Positions 15,989 through 23,539 of a DNA stretch of 64,000 nt are shown here, in pieces; within the stretch, counting starts at the first letter, position 1, and every line of letters begins with the position of its first letter. This stretch comes from an uncultured delta proteobacterium (lineage in GTDB: Bacteria > Desulfobacterota > Desulfobulbia > Desulfobulbales > Desulfocapsaceae). The DNA is taken from positions 1-64,000 of the forward strand of contig CAIUQR010000034.1 of assembly GCA_903901335.1 (NCBI GenBank), read 5' to 3'. Below the pieces are notes generated by a model, which worked only from the letters and a program-made list of their open reading frames with translations, was not told the DNA's origin and ran no database searches. The translations under genes and the position numbers were made by a program.

Positions 15989-17230
15989 CTATTTCTTTTT
16001 GATCATATCCATGCGTTTGCCGGCAAATTGCATCGCCGGCGGACCAAGCCATGTCCCTGCCAGCAGCAGGTTATAGTAGGCCCATTTGAACAGCAATTTG
16101 GATAGATGGTTCATCTCCGTATCCTGCAGGAGCCCCATCGGGCCAATGCTGGGGAACGGGTACTGTCCGACAACCGGTTCGATGTCGTAGTTGAAGTCGA
16201 TAACGTAGGCTTTCCCGAAGCCTGATTCGATGAATCAGAGGGCATGCCCATCCGATCGCGCGTGCTGAGCCTCCCCATTGATAAAGGACATGATGTTTTC
16301 TTCCAGGATATCAGCCTGGAAATGAGCAACTGCACCGGCCTTGGAGGTCGGGACGTTGGTCCCGTCACCTAAGACCCAGACATTCGGTCTGTCTTTCGGC
16401 TGCAGGGTGTGTTTATCGACCGGAATGTATCCCATCGGATCGGAGATTCCGGAGTCGATCATAACCTGGGAGCCGAAATTCGGCGGGATTTGAACCAGCA
16501 TATCATAATTCACCTCGGTGCCGTCATAGGACTGGATCACCTTCCTTTCGCCATCAACACTGCCGAGGGCAAAATTCGGAGTAATCTTGATATTCTTCTG
16601 CTGACAGGCGGCGGTCAGCACCTGGGTTGCTACGGGTTTAGTAAAGGCGCCGGTGAGAGGAGTGACAAATTCGATCTCGACCTTGTCACGAATACCTCGC
16701 TCATGGAAGTGCCAGTCAGCAAGGAAGGCAAATTCCAACGGCGCAACCGGACACTTGATCGGCATCTCGGCGATATTGACCACCAGCTTGCCGCCTTCGA
16801 ACTGCCCCAAGGCTTTTTTCAGCGCGATGCAGTCATCATAACGGTAATATCCGTAGACATTCTTGTTCCAGGTCTCGGCCAGACCTTCAACCTCTTCAGG
16901 CCGTACATCGCAACCAGTGGACATGATCAGGATGTCGTATTGAAATTTGCCGCGTGTTGCGGTGCTTACTTCCTGCTTGTCCCAGTCCACATTGACCAAT
17001 TCTGAGATGACAAAGTCGATTCCCGGCTTGATGAATTCTCTTTTTGTTTTTCGGATTTCCTTTTCGGTGTTTATTCCGAACGGAACAAAGAGATAACCAG
17101 GCTGGTAGTCGTGGATGTTGTCCTTATCTATGATCGTGATATTCCATTCATTCCGATCAAGATGCTTTCTCATTTTGTTGGCCATCATAGTGCCGCCGCA
17201 TCCGGCACCGAGGATGACGAGTTTTTTCAT
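15989..17230 (-). CDS. SQR-like FAD flavoprotein with in-frame TGA, predicted selenoprotein
   Basis: The sulfide:quinone-oxidoreductase-like frame runs from ATG at 17230 (GAGGAGG upstream) to a TGA at 16235-16237. It continues in frame for 81 codons to TAG at 15989-15991, giving 413 residues with Sec332. N-terminal FAD motif is VILGAGCGGTMMANKM, a second FAD-contact is VWVLGDGTNVPTSKAGA near residue 287. The post-TGA part begins FIESGFGKAYVIDFNYD and ends LLAGTWLGPPAMQFAGKR, the normal C-terminus of this family, where relatives have 'CFIE' at the TGA. Cys160 (MPIKCPVAPLE) fits the other redox cysteine of SQR. It likely oxidises sulfide or a polysulfide-type thiol and passes electrons to quinone at the membrane. 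A stop-only reading would lose the membrane-binding tail. Confidence 0.85.
16207..16237 (-). promoter_or_regulatory. Candidate bacterial SECIS element with its UGA codon
   Basis: On the minus strand UGA (16237-16235) is followed after 11 bases by AGGCUU-CGGGA-AAGCCU (16223-16207): a 6-bp perfect stem with a 5-base loop. The second loop base is G, with 18 bases between it and the UGA. Published bacterial SECIS rules ask for a G in the first two loop positions and about 16-37 bases of spacing, so it fits. A second perfect hairpin, CTGATTC/GAATCAG (16222-16238), includes the UGA and overlaps the first by two bases, so the two may compete. Confidence 0.75.
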
Positions 17231-17318
17231 GGTGTATTTTTCCTCCTCTCTATTTTTTTTCGGAATAACTGCCTGTAGAGCCAGTCCGACTGAGTCAACA
17301 GTTTGGAATGTCAGCCAG

Positions 17319-17339
17319 CTTTCATCCCGAGGATGAAAG
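17319..17339. repeat. 9-bp hairpin between the DUF1641 gene and the SQR-like gene
   Basis: CTTTCATCC (17319-17327) and GGATGAAAG (17331-17339) form a perfect stem around CGA. No T-run follows, so it is not a simple terminator. It sits in the 170-base gap inside a probable two-gene operon and may be an mRNA-processing or stabilising stem that sets the ratio of the two proteins. Confidence 0.5.
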
Positions 17340-17400
17340 GCGCTGCTGTCAGTCCCTGTGCGTCATTTCATCTTGCTGATATGACAATATAAATCCTAAA

Positions 17401-18321
17401 TCACACGTTTTCCCTGTGGGCCTGGACCATCGATCCGACTGCCTCAAGCATCGTGAATATTACACCAAGGGCCTCCTGCACTCTTGGATCATACAGTTTT
17501 TTAAGTGCTCCAACCGGGCCGATCCTGTTTGGTTTGCTCAGATCAATGCCGCGGATGACGGCACTTATCGCCTCGGCCTGCTCCTGAGAACAATTGAATC
17601 CCTTCATGGATTCAAGGGCTGTTCCGGCAACCTTCAACACGCCACCTATTTCACCAAAAAATTCTGTAATTCTCGGCAGCGTCAACTTGGCGATCGGTTC
17701 AATCTCATCTTTCAATTCCATTCCCGCCTTCAGCAAGGTGAGAGCGGTATTGAAGTGGTGGACATTGTCCAAGGTATTTCGTATCAGGGCGGCTATCTCG
17801 TCGGCATCGTATTGTCCGTCCAGCTGCGCGAAGAGTTCAGTGATCCTGGGGAGAATTACCTTGGCGATCGGCTCAATCTCATCTTTTAGTTCCATGCCGG
17901 ATTTCAGCATGGTGAGGGCGGTATTGAAGTGGTGGACATTACCGAGGGTATTCCGCAAGAGGGCGGCTATCTCATCGGCATCGTACTGACCTTCCAGTTC
18001 CGCAAAAAGCTCGGTCGCCTTGGGGAGAACCTGTTTGGCAATCGGCTCGAACTCGTTTTTGAGTTCCATGGCCCCCTTGACTGTAGTGAGCACAGAGTTC
18101 AATGTCTCAACATTCAGGACCAGGCTCCTCATGAAATGCACGAGATCTTCTCTCCTGTGTTCCTGATCAAGCTCGGACAGACAATCTGAGACAAGCGGAC
18201 CTGCCTGGTGGACGATCGGCATAATGTCCTGTTTCAGTTCAGCCAGAACACCAGCCTTCAATGTATTGATTTCATTGGAAAGGTTATCCAATTTTTCTAA
18301 AATCAAGGATTCATCCATCAT
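17401..18321 (-). CDS. DUF1641 protein with a tandemly repeated helical unit
   Basis: A 306-residue soluble, helix-rich protein with no signal peptide. Its C-terminal part (near residues 255-300, PVGALKKLYDPRVQEALG) is the DUF1641 region. DUF1641 proteins are found beside SQR-like flavoproteins and some formate dehydrogenases, and their role is unknown. Upstream, a unit of about 58 residues, GMELKDEIEPIAK...QYDADEIAALIRN...HHFNTALT, is present as two near-identical copies plus a diverged third. It precedes the SQR-like gene on the same strand, so it may be its partner or membrane-recruitment factor. Start ATG at 18321 follows AAGAG. Confidence 0.85.
   Translation of the reverse strand: MMDESLILEKLDNLSNEINTLKAGVLAELKQDIMPIVHQAGPLVSDCLSELDQEHRREDLVHFMRSLVLNVETLNSVLTTVKGAMELKNEFEPIAKQVLPKATELFAELEGQYDADEIAALLRNTLGNVHHFNTALTMLKSGMELKDEIEPIAKVILPRITELFAQLDGQYDADEIAALIRNTLDNVHHFNTALTLLKAGMELKDEIEPIAKLTLPRITEFFGEIGGVLKVAGTALESMKGFNCSQEQAEAISAVIRGIDLSKPNRIGPVGALKKLYDPRVQEALGVIFTMLEAVGSMVQAHRENV
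17690..18060 (-). repeat. Intragenic tandem repeat, about 174 bp unit
   Basis: Two adjacent units inside the DUF1641 gene are nearly identical in DNA as well as protein. Compare GGCGATCGGCTCAATCTCATC near 17872 with GGCGATCGGTTCAATCTCATC near 17695, and the shared 'GCGGTATTGAAGTGGTGGACATT' segment. A more diverged third copy lies at the 18000-18060 end. The DNA-level likeness points to recent duplication or gene conversion. Confidence 0.75.
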
Positions 18322-18420
18322 GTTTATTCTCTTTGCTGTTAAATTGCCGAAGCATTATTTTATAAGAGGTTTGATTCTCTTTCGGTTAAAAAGTAAGTCT
18401 TGCTTCTCGATAGCAGAATC

Positions 18421-18449
18421 TATTCAAGTCTATTTCGACAGACGGTCAA
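18421..18449 (-). promoter_or_regulatory. Possible promoter of the DUF1641-SQR unit
   Basis: On the minus strand TTGACC (18449-18444) is followed after 17 bases by TGAATA (18426-18421), a sigma-70-like pair about 100 bases upstream of the DUF1641 start. The -10 is weak. Assigned by pattern only. Confidence 0.3.
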
Positions 18450-18488
18450 TAGTATACCACCATGTAGTAAGAAGTGCTCCAAATTTAT

Positions 18489-18507
18489 ACTACTAAGTAA
18501 TAGTAGT
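18489..18507. promoter_or_regulatory. Operator-like inverted repeat ACTACTA-N5-TAGTAGT
   Basis: ACTACTA (18489-18495) and TAGTAGT (18501-18507) flank a 5-base spacer, in the 389-base gap between the divergent DUF1641/SQR operon and the aminotransferase gene. A further TGTAGTA lies nearby at about 18464. It has the size of a dimeric regulator site just upstream of the minus-strand promoter candidate. The regulator is unknown. Confidence 0.35.
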
Positions 18508-18637
18508 GTCCAGTCGAAAATAAGCAATGCCGCGAAATTAAAAAATCTCCGGAGAGAAATTTTCTTTGCAAGGGTTCCAGTTGAAAATATGGGGTCTTCT
18601 CTATCATGTTAAAGTTCTCCCTGAAAAGGTATTTGTA

Positions 18638-18667
18638 TTGACACCTTTTGTTGAAAGAGATTATTCT
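18638..18667 (+). promoter_or_regulatory. Sigma-70-type promoter for the aminotransferase gene
   Basis: TTGACA at 18638-18643 is followed after 17-18 bases by TTATTC/TATTCT (18661-18667), about 45 bases before the ATG at 18711. The -35 is perfect and the -10 acceptable. Confidence 0.55.
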
Positions 18668-18710
18668 TAGTGTTTGCCTTTTTTACTGATTATACGTCCC
18701 GGAGGGAGAT

Positions 18711-19904
18711 ATGTGGAAGAACATCATGGCGGCACCGGAGGACTCAATTCTTGGCCTGACTGAGGCTTTTAGGAAAGAATCGAATCCCCGAAAAGTAAAT
18801 CTTGGTGTCGGCGTTTATAAAGATGATAACGGCAATACCCCGATTCTGCATTGTGTCAAGGCCGCAGAGGAAATCCTGCTGCAGAAGGAGAAGACGAAGA
18901 GCTACCTGCCGATTTCCGGAGATCCATCGTATGCCGCCGGCGTGCAGAGACTTCTCTTCGGTACGGCGGATGAGGTGATCCAGTCAGGTCGTGCCGCCAC
19001 TGTTCACACACCTGGCGGAACCGGAGCGCTGCGGGTCGGCGCCGATCTGTTGAAAAAATTCAAACCTGATGCCCAGGTCTGGATTAGCAGCCCGTCCTGG
19101 GCAAACCATAAGGGAATCTTTGACTCTGCCGGATTTTGTCTTAGAGAATATCCTTATTACAAGAGCGATACCAAAAAGATCGAATTTGAAAAAATGCTTG
19201 CCTGCCTGGAGGCAATTCCAGAACGAGATATCGTACTGCTGCATGCCTGCTGTCACAACCCGAGCGGTGTTGACCTGACTCCCGAGCAGTGGCGGAAGGT
19301 TGCCCTGATCAGTGAAAAAAAAGGCTGGACCCCGTTCCTGGACTTTGCCTATCAGGGACTGGGACTGGGGCTTGTGGAGGACCGTTTTGCTGTTGAACTG
19401 TTTGCTCTTACCGGTATGGACTACTTCGTCGCCAGTTCCTTCTCCAAAAATTTTGGCCTTTACAACGAGCGAACCGGCGCTTTGACCATTGTCAGTCCTA
19501 ACGCCCGGGAGTCAACAGTGGCGTTGAGCCACTTGAAGGCGACCGTCCGCGTCTGCTATTCCAATCCACCGGCCCATGGCGGCCTTGTCGTGGCGACGAT
19601 TCTGAATGATCCTGCCCTCTATGCGCAATGGCTGGGCGAATTAAACGGCATGCGGGAACGCATCGTCGGCATGCGTTCCGCTCTGGTCGATGGTCTGGCT
19701 CAACGGGGAGTGAAAGGGGATTTTTCGTATATCAAAGAGCAGCGAGGAATGTTCTCTTTCAGTGGGATCTCCGAAACAATCGTCACCTGGCTGCGGGAAA
19801 AAAAGGGGATCTACGTCGTGGCCGGCGGCCGTATTAATCTGGCCGGGCTTTCGACGAAAAATATAGATTATGTCTGTGATTCAATTGCTGAGGCCCTGGC
19901 TTAG
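18711..19904 (+). CDS. Aspartate/aromatic amino acid aminotransferase
   Basis: A 397-residue fold-type I aminotransferase of the AspC/TyrB subgroup (Ib-free, gamma-proteobacterial type). NLGVGVYKDDNGNTPIL near residue 28 is the subgroup's N-terminal signature. HACCHNPSGVDLTPEQW is the cofactor region, and the PLP lysine is in SSFSKNFGLYNERTGAL near residue 246. It exchanges amino groups between aspartate or aromatic amino acids and 2-oxoglutarate. GGAGGGAG precedes the ATG. It is divergent from the DUF1641 operon. Confidence 0.9.
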   Translation: MWKNIMAAPEDSILGLTEAFRKESNPRKVNLGVGVYKDDNGNTPILHCVKAAEEILLQKEKTKSYLPISGDPSYAAGVQRLLFGTADEVIQSGRAATVHTPGGTGALRVGADLLKKFKPDAQVWISSPSWANHKGIFDSAGFCLREYPYYKSDTKKIEFEKMLACLEAIPERDIVLLHACCHNPSGVDLTPEQWRKVALISEKKGWTPFLDFAYQGLGLGLVEDRFAVELFALTGMDYFVASSFSKNFGLYNERTGALTIVSPNARESTVALSHLKATVRVCYSNPPAHGGLVVATILNDPALYAQWLGELNGMRERIVGMRSALVDGLAQRGVKGDFSYIKEQRGMFSFSGISETIVTWLREKKGIYVVAGGRINLAGLSTKNIDYVCDSIAEALA

Positions 19905-20023
19905 AGCCTCTCCGGTACCACTGATTATCTGCTGCCGATGAGCCCTGCGAAAAATATCGGCGTCTGTGTTTAAGAATTTTTCATATTTGCCGATATAGAG
20001 ATAAGATTACCAGATTCGGATAT

Positions 20024-20045
20024 GCATCATTGATGCTGCTTTTTT
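20024..20045 (+). terminator. Weak terminator after the aminotransferase gene
   Basis: GCATCA-T-TGATGC (20024-20036) is followed by TGCTTTTTT. The stem is short (5-6 bp), so termination would be inefficient. Confidence 0.35.
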
Positions 20046-20145
20046 GCCGGATATGATGATTGTTCACGGAAACGTGGGGGCTCCGATCTCTGGGCCTTTC
20101 CGGAGTGTGGGCATGATATCCGGAAGCAAACTTTCTTGGCGATGA

Positions 20146-20835
20146 ATGAATATGATACAGAAAGGTAACTCCATTGCCCAGGCAAACAACCGTCTACAGA
20201 CGGACTGGCAGACCCTGAATAAGCAGAATTCCGGCGTCTTAGGCGGATCGGCTAAAAACGGCACCTGGCATTTGCGGGAGGGAGCAAATGCCAAGGTGAA
20301 CCAGAAGAGTTTTTTTGCCGTCCTTGATCAGGCCGCAAAAAAAACCGGCACTTCACAAAAATCACAGGCACCCCAGAAACAGGACAGTTTTACAGAATAT
20401 ACAGTGCAGTCCGGGGACACGCTCTGGGGACTGGCGGTAAAAAAATTTCATGTTAATCTGAAGGACCTGATCAGTGATAATGCCATCGAAAATCCGGATG
20501 TGATTCAGGTAGGTCAGAAACTCAAAATCAGGAAGACCGGACCCCAACCGGCCGGTGAGGTGACGGCCAGCTGGTATGGGCAGGACTTCCAGGGGAAACC
20601 GATGGCGAATGGTTTACCGTACGACATGTACGCCAATACCATTGCCCATAAGGATCTGCCCTTGGGGACCAGGGTCGAGCTGAATAACCCGCGAACCGGT
20701 CAGACCACCACCGCGGTCGTAACAGACCGGGGACCATATATAGCCGGACGCGATGTCGATCTCTCCTATGGACTGGCCCGAAAGCTCTCCCTCGTTCAGG
20801 ATGGTGTTGATAAACTCGTGATGAGAGTACTGTAG
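20146..20835 (+). CDS. LysM and RlpA-like (double-psi beta-barrel) protein
   Basis: A 229-residue protein. A LysM peptidoglycan-binding domain lies at about residues 84-128 (YTVQSGDTLWGLAVKKF ... VIQVGQKLKI). An RlpA/DPBB domain fills residues 139-229 (ASWYGQDFQGKPMANG, DLPLGTRVELNNPRTG, VVTDRGPYIAGRDVDLSY). RlpA-like proteins cleave or bind denuded septal glycan. The N-terminus is polar (MNMIQKGNSIAQANNRLQTD) and lacks a signal peptide, which is odd for a cell-wall enzyme; export by another route or a missed upstream start is possible. No strong ribosome-binding site is seen. Confidence 0.8.
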   Translation: MNMIQKGNSIAQANNRLQTDWQTLNKQNSGVLGGSAKNGTWHLREGANAKVNQKSFFAVLDQAAKKTGTSQKSQAPQKQDSFTEYTVQSGDTLWGLAVKKFHVNLKDLISDNAIENPDVIQVGQKLKIRKTGPQPAGEVTASWYGQDFQGKPMANGLPYDMYANTIAHKDLPLGTRVELNNPRTGQTTTAVVTDRGPYIAGRDVDLSYGLARKLSLVQDGVDKLVMRVL

Positions 20836-21069
20836 AGAAATTCGTTCCTGCTCAGCCTGCACAACCTGCCCTTTTTCCCTCTTCATTCTCCCTGTTCTCC
20901 TCTTGTAGTTAGCTGAAACTGCATATTTATTTTGTTTTCCTGCCCCTGTTGACAGGACGGATATCAAAATATTTCTTCCATAGTACGCAAGTATTTATTA
21001 TAGATGGAAAAGTTAAAAAAGACCTTCTGCATGGTACGAGGTGGTCAGGTATCTTTTGAGTGAAGTCAA

Positions 21070-21094
21070 AACCGGATCATCATCAGATCCGGTT
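21070..21094. repeat. 9-bp inverted repeat upstream of the beta-CASP gene
   Basis: AACCGGATC (21070-21078) and GATCCGGTT (21086-21094) are perfect reverse complements around ATCATCA. It lies 40 bases before the start codon at 21134 and could be a leader hairpin or operator. No T-run follows. Confidence 0.4.
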
Positions 21095-21133
21095 CAGAGT
21101 CGATGGTCAGGATTAAATGCAAGGAGAAACAGT

Positions 21134-22708
21134 ATGCATGTGACCTTTTTCGGAGCGGTCAGAGAGGTGACCGGCTCCATGCATCTTGTCGGCAATGAAG
21201 AGGACAGGGTCCTGCTCGATTGCGGGATGTTCCAAGGCAGGCGGCAAGAGGCGGCAGAGAAAAACAGAGTAATGCCCTTTGATCCGGCCATGCTGACCAA
21301 TATGATCCTCTCCCATGCCCACATTGATCACTCCGGGAGAATTCCTGTTCTCACCAAGAAGGATTTTAACGGCAGGGTTTTTTGTACCCGGGCCACGGCC
21401 GATGCCTGCACCTTTCTCTTGCCCGATTCAGCCAAGATCCAGGAATCGGATGCGCAGTATCTGAACTATAAGACCGTCCGGAATACCTTGGTCAGAATGA
21501 AGTCGGGAAACGGGGCCGACCTTTCCAAGGAAGACATGGATGCGATAAAAAGAATCCTGAAGAACAGCACCCATACACTGAATACTGATGCAATCAACGA
21601 GATTATTGCCACATTTGATTTGAATGGCATTTTACCCCTCTACTCCTCTGCAGATGCCGAAGAGGCCCTGACAAGCTTTGAGGGAATTCCCTATCGCCGG
21701 GAGGTGCAGGTCGGTAAGGGGCTTACCTGCACTTTCTATGAGGCGGGTCACATCCTTGGGTCTGCGATGAGTGTGATCAGATACCGAGGAAACGGCCAGT
21801 CGAAAACGATCTGTTATACCGGCGATATCGGCCGTTTCACCAAACCCATTATCCGCGATCCGGCCCTTGATTTTGCCGAAGAAGACAGAAATATCGATCT
21901 GCTGATCATGGAAAGTACCTATGGGAACCGGGAACATGAACCGGTAGAGGATCTGAAGCCACGGCTGAAAAAGATCCTGAACGAGACCATTGCCAGGGGC
22001 GGTACCGTCCTGATCCCCTCTTTTGCCTTCGGCAGGACCCAGGAACTGCTCTATATCATACATGAACTCTATGATGAGGGCAGTGTAGCCCGTGTTCCGG
22101 TCTGGGTGGATAGTCCGCTCGCCGCCAATATTACAGCTGTTTTCGGACAACACCCTGAGGTCTACGATCAGGAGACCCACGACACCTTCCTGCGCAAGGG
22201 AGAAAATCCGTTTTCGTTTGGCCAGGTAAATTTCACCCGGAGCGTTGAAGATTCCATCGAGCTGACCAGGGAAGACCGGCCGCATATTGTTATCTCAGCC
22301 TCTGGTATGTGTGAGGCGGGGCGTATTCTGCATCATCTCCGTTATAAGATTCACAACGAAAAAAACACCATCCTGATCGTTGGCTATATGGCCGAAAACA
22401 CTCTTGGCCGGCGGATTCTGGAGGAGGGCCGAAGATATGAGGAAGGCGGCAGGAAAGGTGAAGCCCCGGTTCTGCGATTCTTCAACAAGGACTACCCTTT
22501 GCGGGCAAGGGTTGAGAAAATCGGCGGCTTCAGCGCCCATGGTGATAAAAACGAGATGTTAAGATTCCTGCAGGAATCAAATCTCCAGGTGAAACGAATC
22601 GCCATTGTCCATGGCGAAGAGGACCAGTCGCTGGCATTCAGTAACTTCCTCGGCAACCATGGTTTTACAACGATTGTCCCGAGGCGTGGACAGACCATCA
22701 GCGTATAA
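21134..22708 (+). CDS. MBL-fold beta-CASP RNA nuclease (YSH1/CPSF73-like)
   Basis: A 524-residue metallo-beta-lactamase/beta-CASP protein. Motif 2 is SHAHIDHSGRIP near residue 59. Motif 3 is EAGHILGSAMSVI, motif 4 is CYTGDIGRF, and the beta-CASP part follows: MESTYGNREH, PSFAFGRTQE, SASGMCEAGRILHHL, GFSAHGDKNE and the closing VHGEEDQS. These motifs mark RNA-specific exonuclease/endonucleases related to RNase J and CPSF73. It probably processes RNA in the cytoplasm. The frame is open from 21041, but AAGGAG at 21121 places the start at the ATG at 21134. Confidence 0.9.
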   Translation: MHVTFFGAVREVTGSMHLVGNEEDRVLLDCGMFQGRRQEAAEKNRVMPFDPAMLTNMILSHAHIDHSGRIPVLTKKDFNGRVFCTRATADACTFLLPDSAKIQESDAQYLNYKTVRNTLVRMKSGNGADLSKEDMDAIKRILKNSTHTLNTDAINEIIATFDLNGILPLYSSADAEEALTSFEGIPYRREVQVGKGLTCTFYEAGHILGSAMSVIRYRGNGQSKTICYTGDIGRFTKPIIRDPALDFAEEDRNIDLLIMESTYGNREHEPVEDLKPRLKKILNETIARGGTVLIPSFAFGRTQELLYIIHELYDEGSVARVPVWVDSPLAANITAVFGQHPEVYDQETHDTFLRKGENPFSFGQVNFTRSVEDSIELTREDRPHIVISASGMCEAGRILHHLRYKIHNEKNTILIVGYMAENTLGRRILEEGRRYEEGGRKGEAPVLRFFNKDYPLRARVEKIGGFSAHGDKNEMLRFLQESNLQVKRIAIVHGEEDQSLAFSNFLGNHGFTTIVPRRGQTISV

Positions 22709-22719
22709 TCCTTACCCTT

Positions 22720-22745
22720 AAGGAGGCGCCTGTCGGCAGACAGGC
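22720..22745 (+). promoter_or_regulatory. Ribosome-binding site separated from the start by a hairpin
   Basis: AAGGAGG (22720-22726) is the only good Shine-Dalgarno for the IMPase gene, but it lies 33 bases from the ATG at 22759. GCCTGTC-GGCA-GACAGGC (22728-22745), a 7-bp perfect hairpin, fills the gap. Folding it would bring the site closer to the start codon. No in-frame start exists in between. Confidence 0.45.
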
Positions 22746-22758
22746 AACACAGACGATC

Positions 22759-23523
22759 ATGCTGCAATTTTTAAAGAAATTAGCCTTGGATGCCGGCCGG
22801 ATCTGTCTGGAAGGATCAGAACATCTGTCGGCTGATGATGTGGAATTCAAAAATCCCAGAGACCTGGTTACAGTTGTCGACAAGAGGGTGGAGAAGTATA
22901 TCGTAGCCGAGATAAAAAAAGTCCATCCCGACCATGGTATCATCGGGGAGGAGACGGGCCGGACCGAAACGGGGAGTGATTGCTGGTGGATTATTGACCC
23001 CATCGACGGCACCACCTCGTTTGTCCATGGTCAACCGTACTATGCGGTCAGTATCGCCTTCAGGAAGGGCGGCGAGCTTAAGGCGGGCGTTGTCCATGCC
23101 CCGGCGCTCGGGCAGCTTTTTTCCGCTGAGAAAGGGCAGGGAGCCTGGCTCAATGAGCGGAGGATTCAGGTATCTGCCACCAGGCAGATGAAGGGATCCG
23201 TCCTTGGTACCGGTTTTGCCTGTCTTCGCGCCGGCTTAGAAAAAAACAATATGCTTTATTTGAACCGGATCATGCCGGCGATCAGGGATATCCGGCGCTG
23301 TGGTTCGGCCGCCATTGATCTTGCCTATGTCGCAGCAGGAAAGTTCGACGGCTTCTGGGAGATGAATCTGAATATTTATGATATCGCTGCCGGTGTGCTT
23401 CTGGTCACTGAGGCAGGTGGTGCCGTCTGCGATTTTTCAGGTGGCAGCGCCTATCCGGAGGCAGGTATCGTTGCCACAAACGGTAAGATCACTAATGAAC
23501 TGCTGGGCTATCTTGTCGAGTGA
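22759..23523 (+). CDS. Inositol monophosphatase family protein
   Basis: A 254-residue lithium-sensitive phosphatase of the IMPase/SuhB family. Metal site residues are visible: GEETGR near residue 62, WWIIDPIDGTTSFVHG near residue 76 (the family's first signature), and the second signature (NLNIYDIAAGVLLVTEAGG) near residue 205. Substrates in this family include inositol monophosphate, fructose-1,6-bisphosphate, 3'-phosphoadenosine phosphates and NADP; which applies here cannot be read. Transcription from the preceding beta-CASP gene is likely (50-base gap). Confidence 0.88.
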   Translation: MLQFLKKLALDAGRICLEGSEHLSADDVEFKNPRDLVTVVDKRVEKYIVAEIKKVHPDHGIIGEETGRTETGSDCWWIIDPIDGTTSFVHGQPYYAVSIAFRKGGELKAGVVHAPALGQLFSAEKGQGAWLNERRIQVSATRQMKGSVLGTGFACLRAGLEKNNMLYLNRIMPAIRDIRRCGSAAIDLAYVAAGKFDGFWEMNLNIYDIAAGVLLVTEAGGAVCDFSGGSAYPEAGIVATNGKITNELLGYLVE

Positions 23524-23539
23524 GCCTGATCCTAATGAT

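Noticed and set aside
16235-17230. Reading the SQR-like gene as a normal 331-residue protein ending at TGA, or as a pseudogene
   Set aside because: The 81 codons past the TGA keep the family's C-terminus without any change of frame, the true stop lies next to a terminator, and a SECIS-like hairpin follows the TGA. A dead gene would not be expected to keep all of this.
20046-20145. c-di-GMP riboswitch upstream of the LysM-RlpA gene
   Set aside because: Only a CACG-GAAA-CGTG tetraloop hairpin is present; the GEMM core blocks are not.
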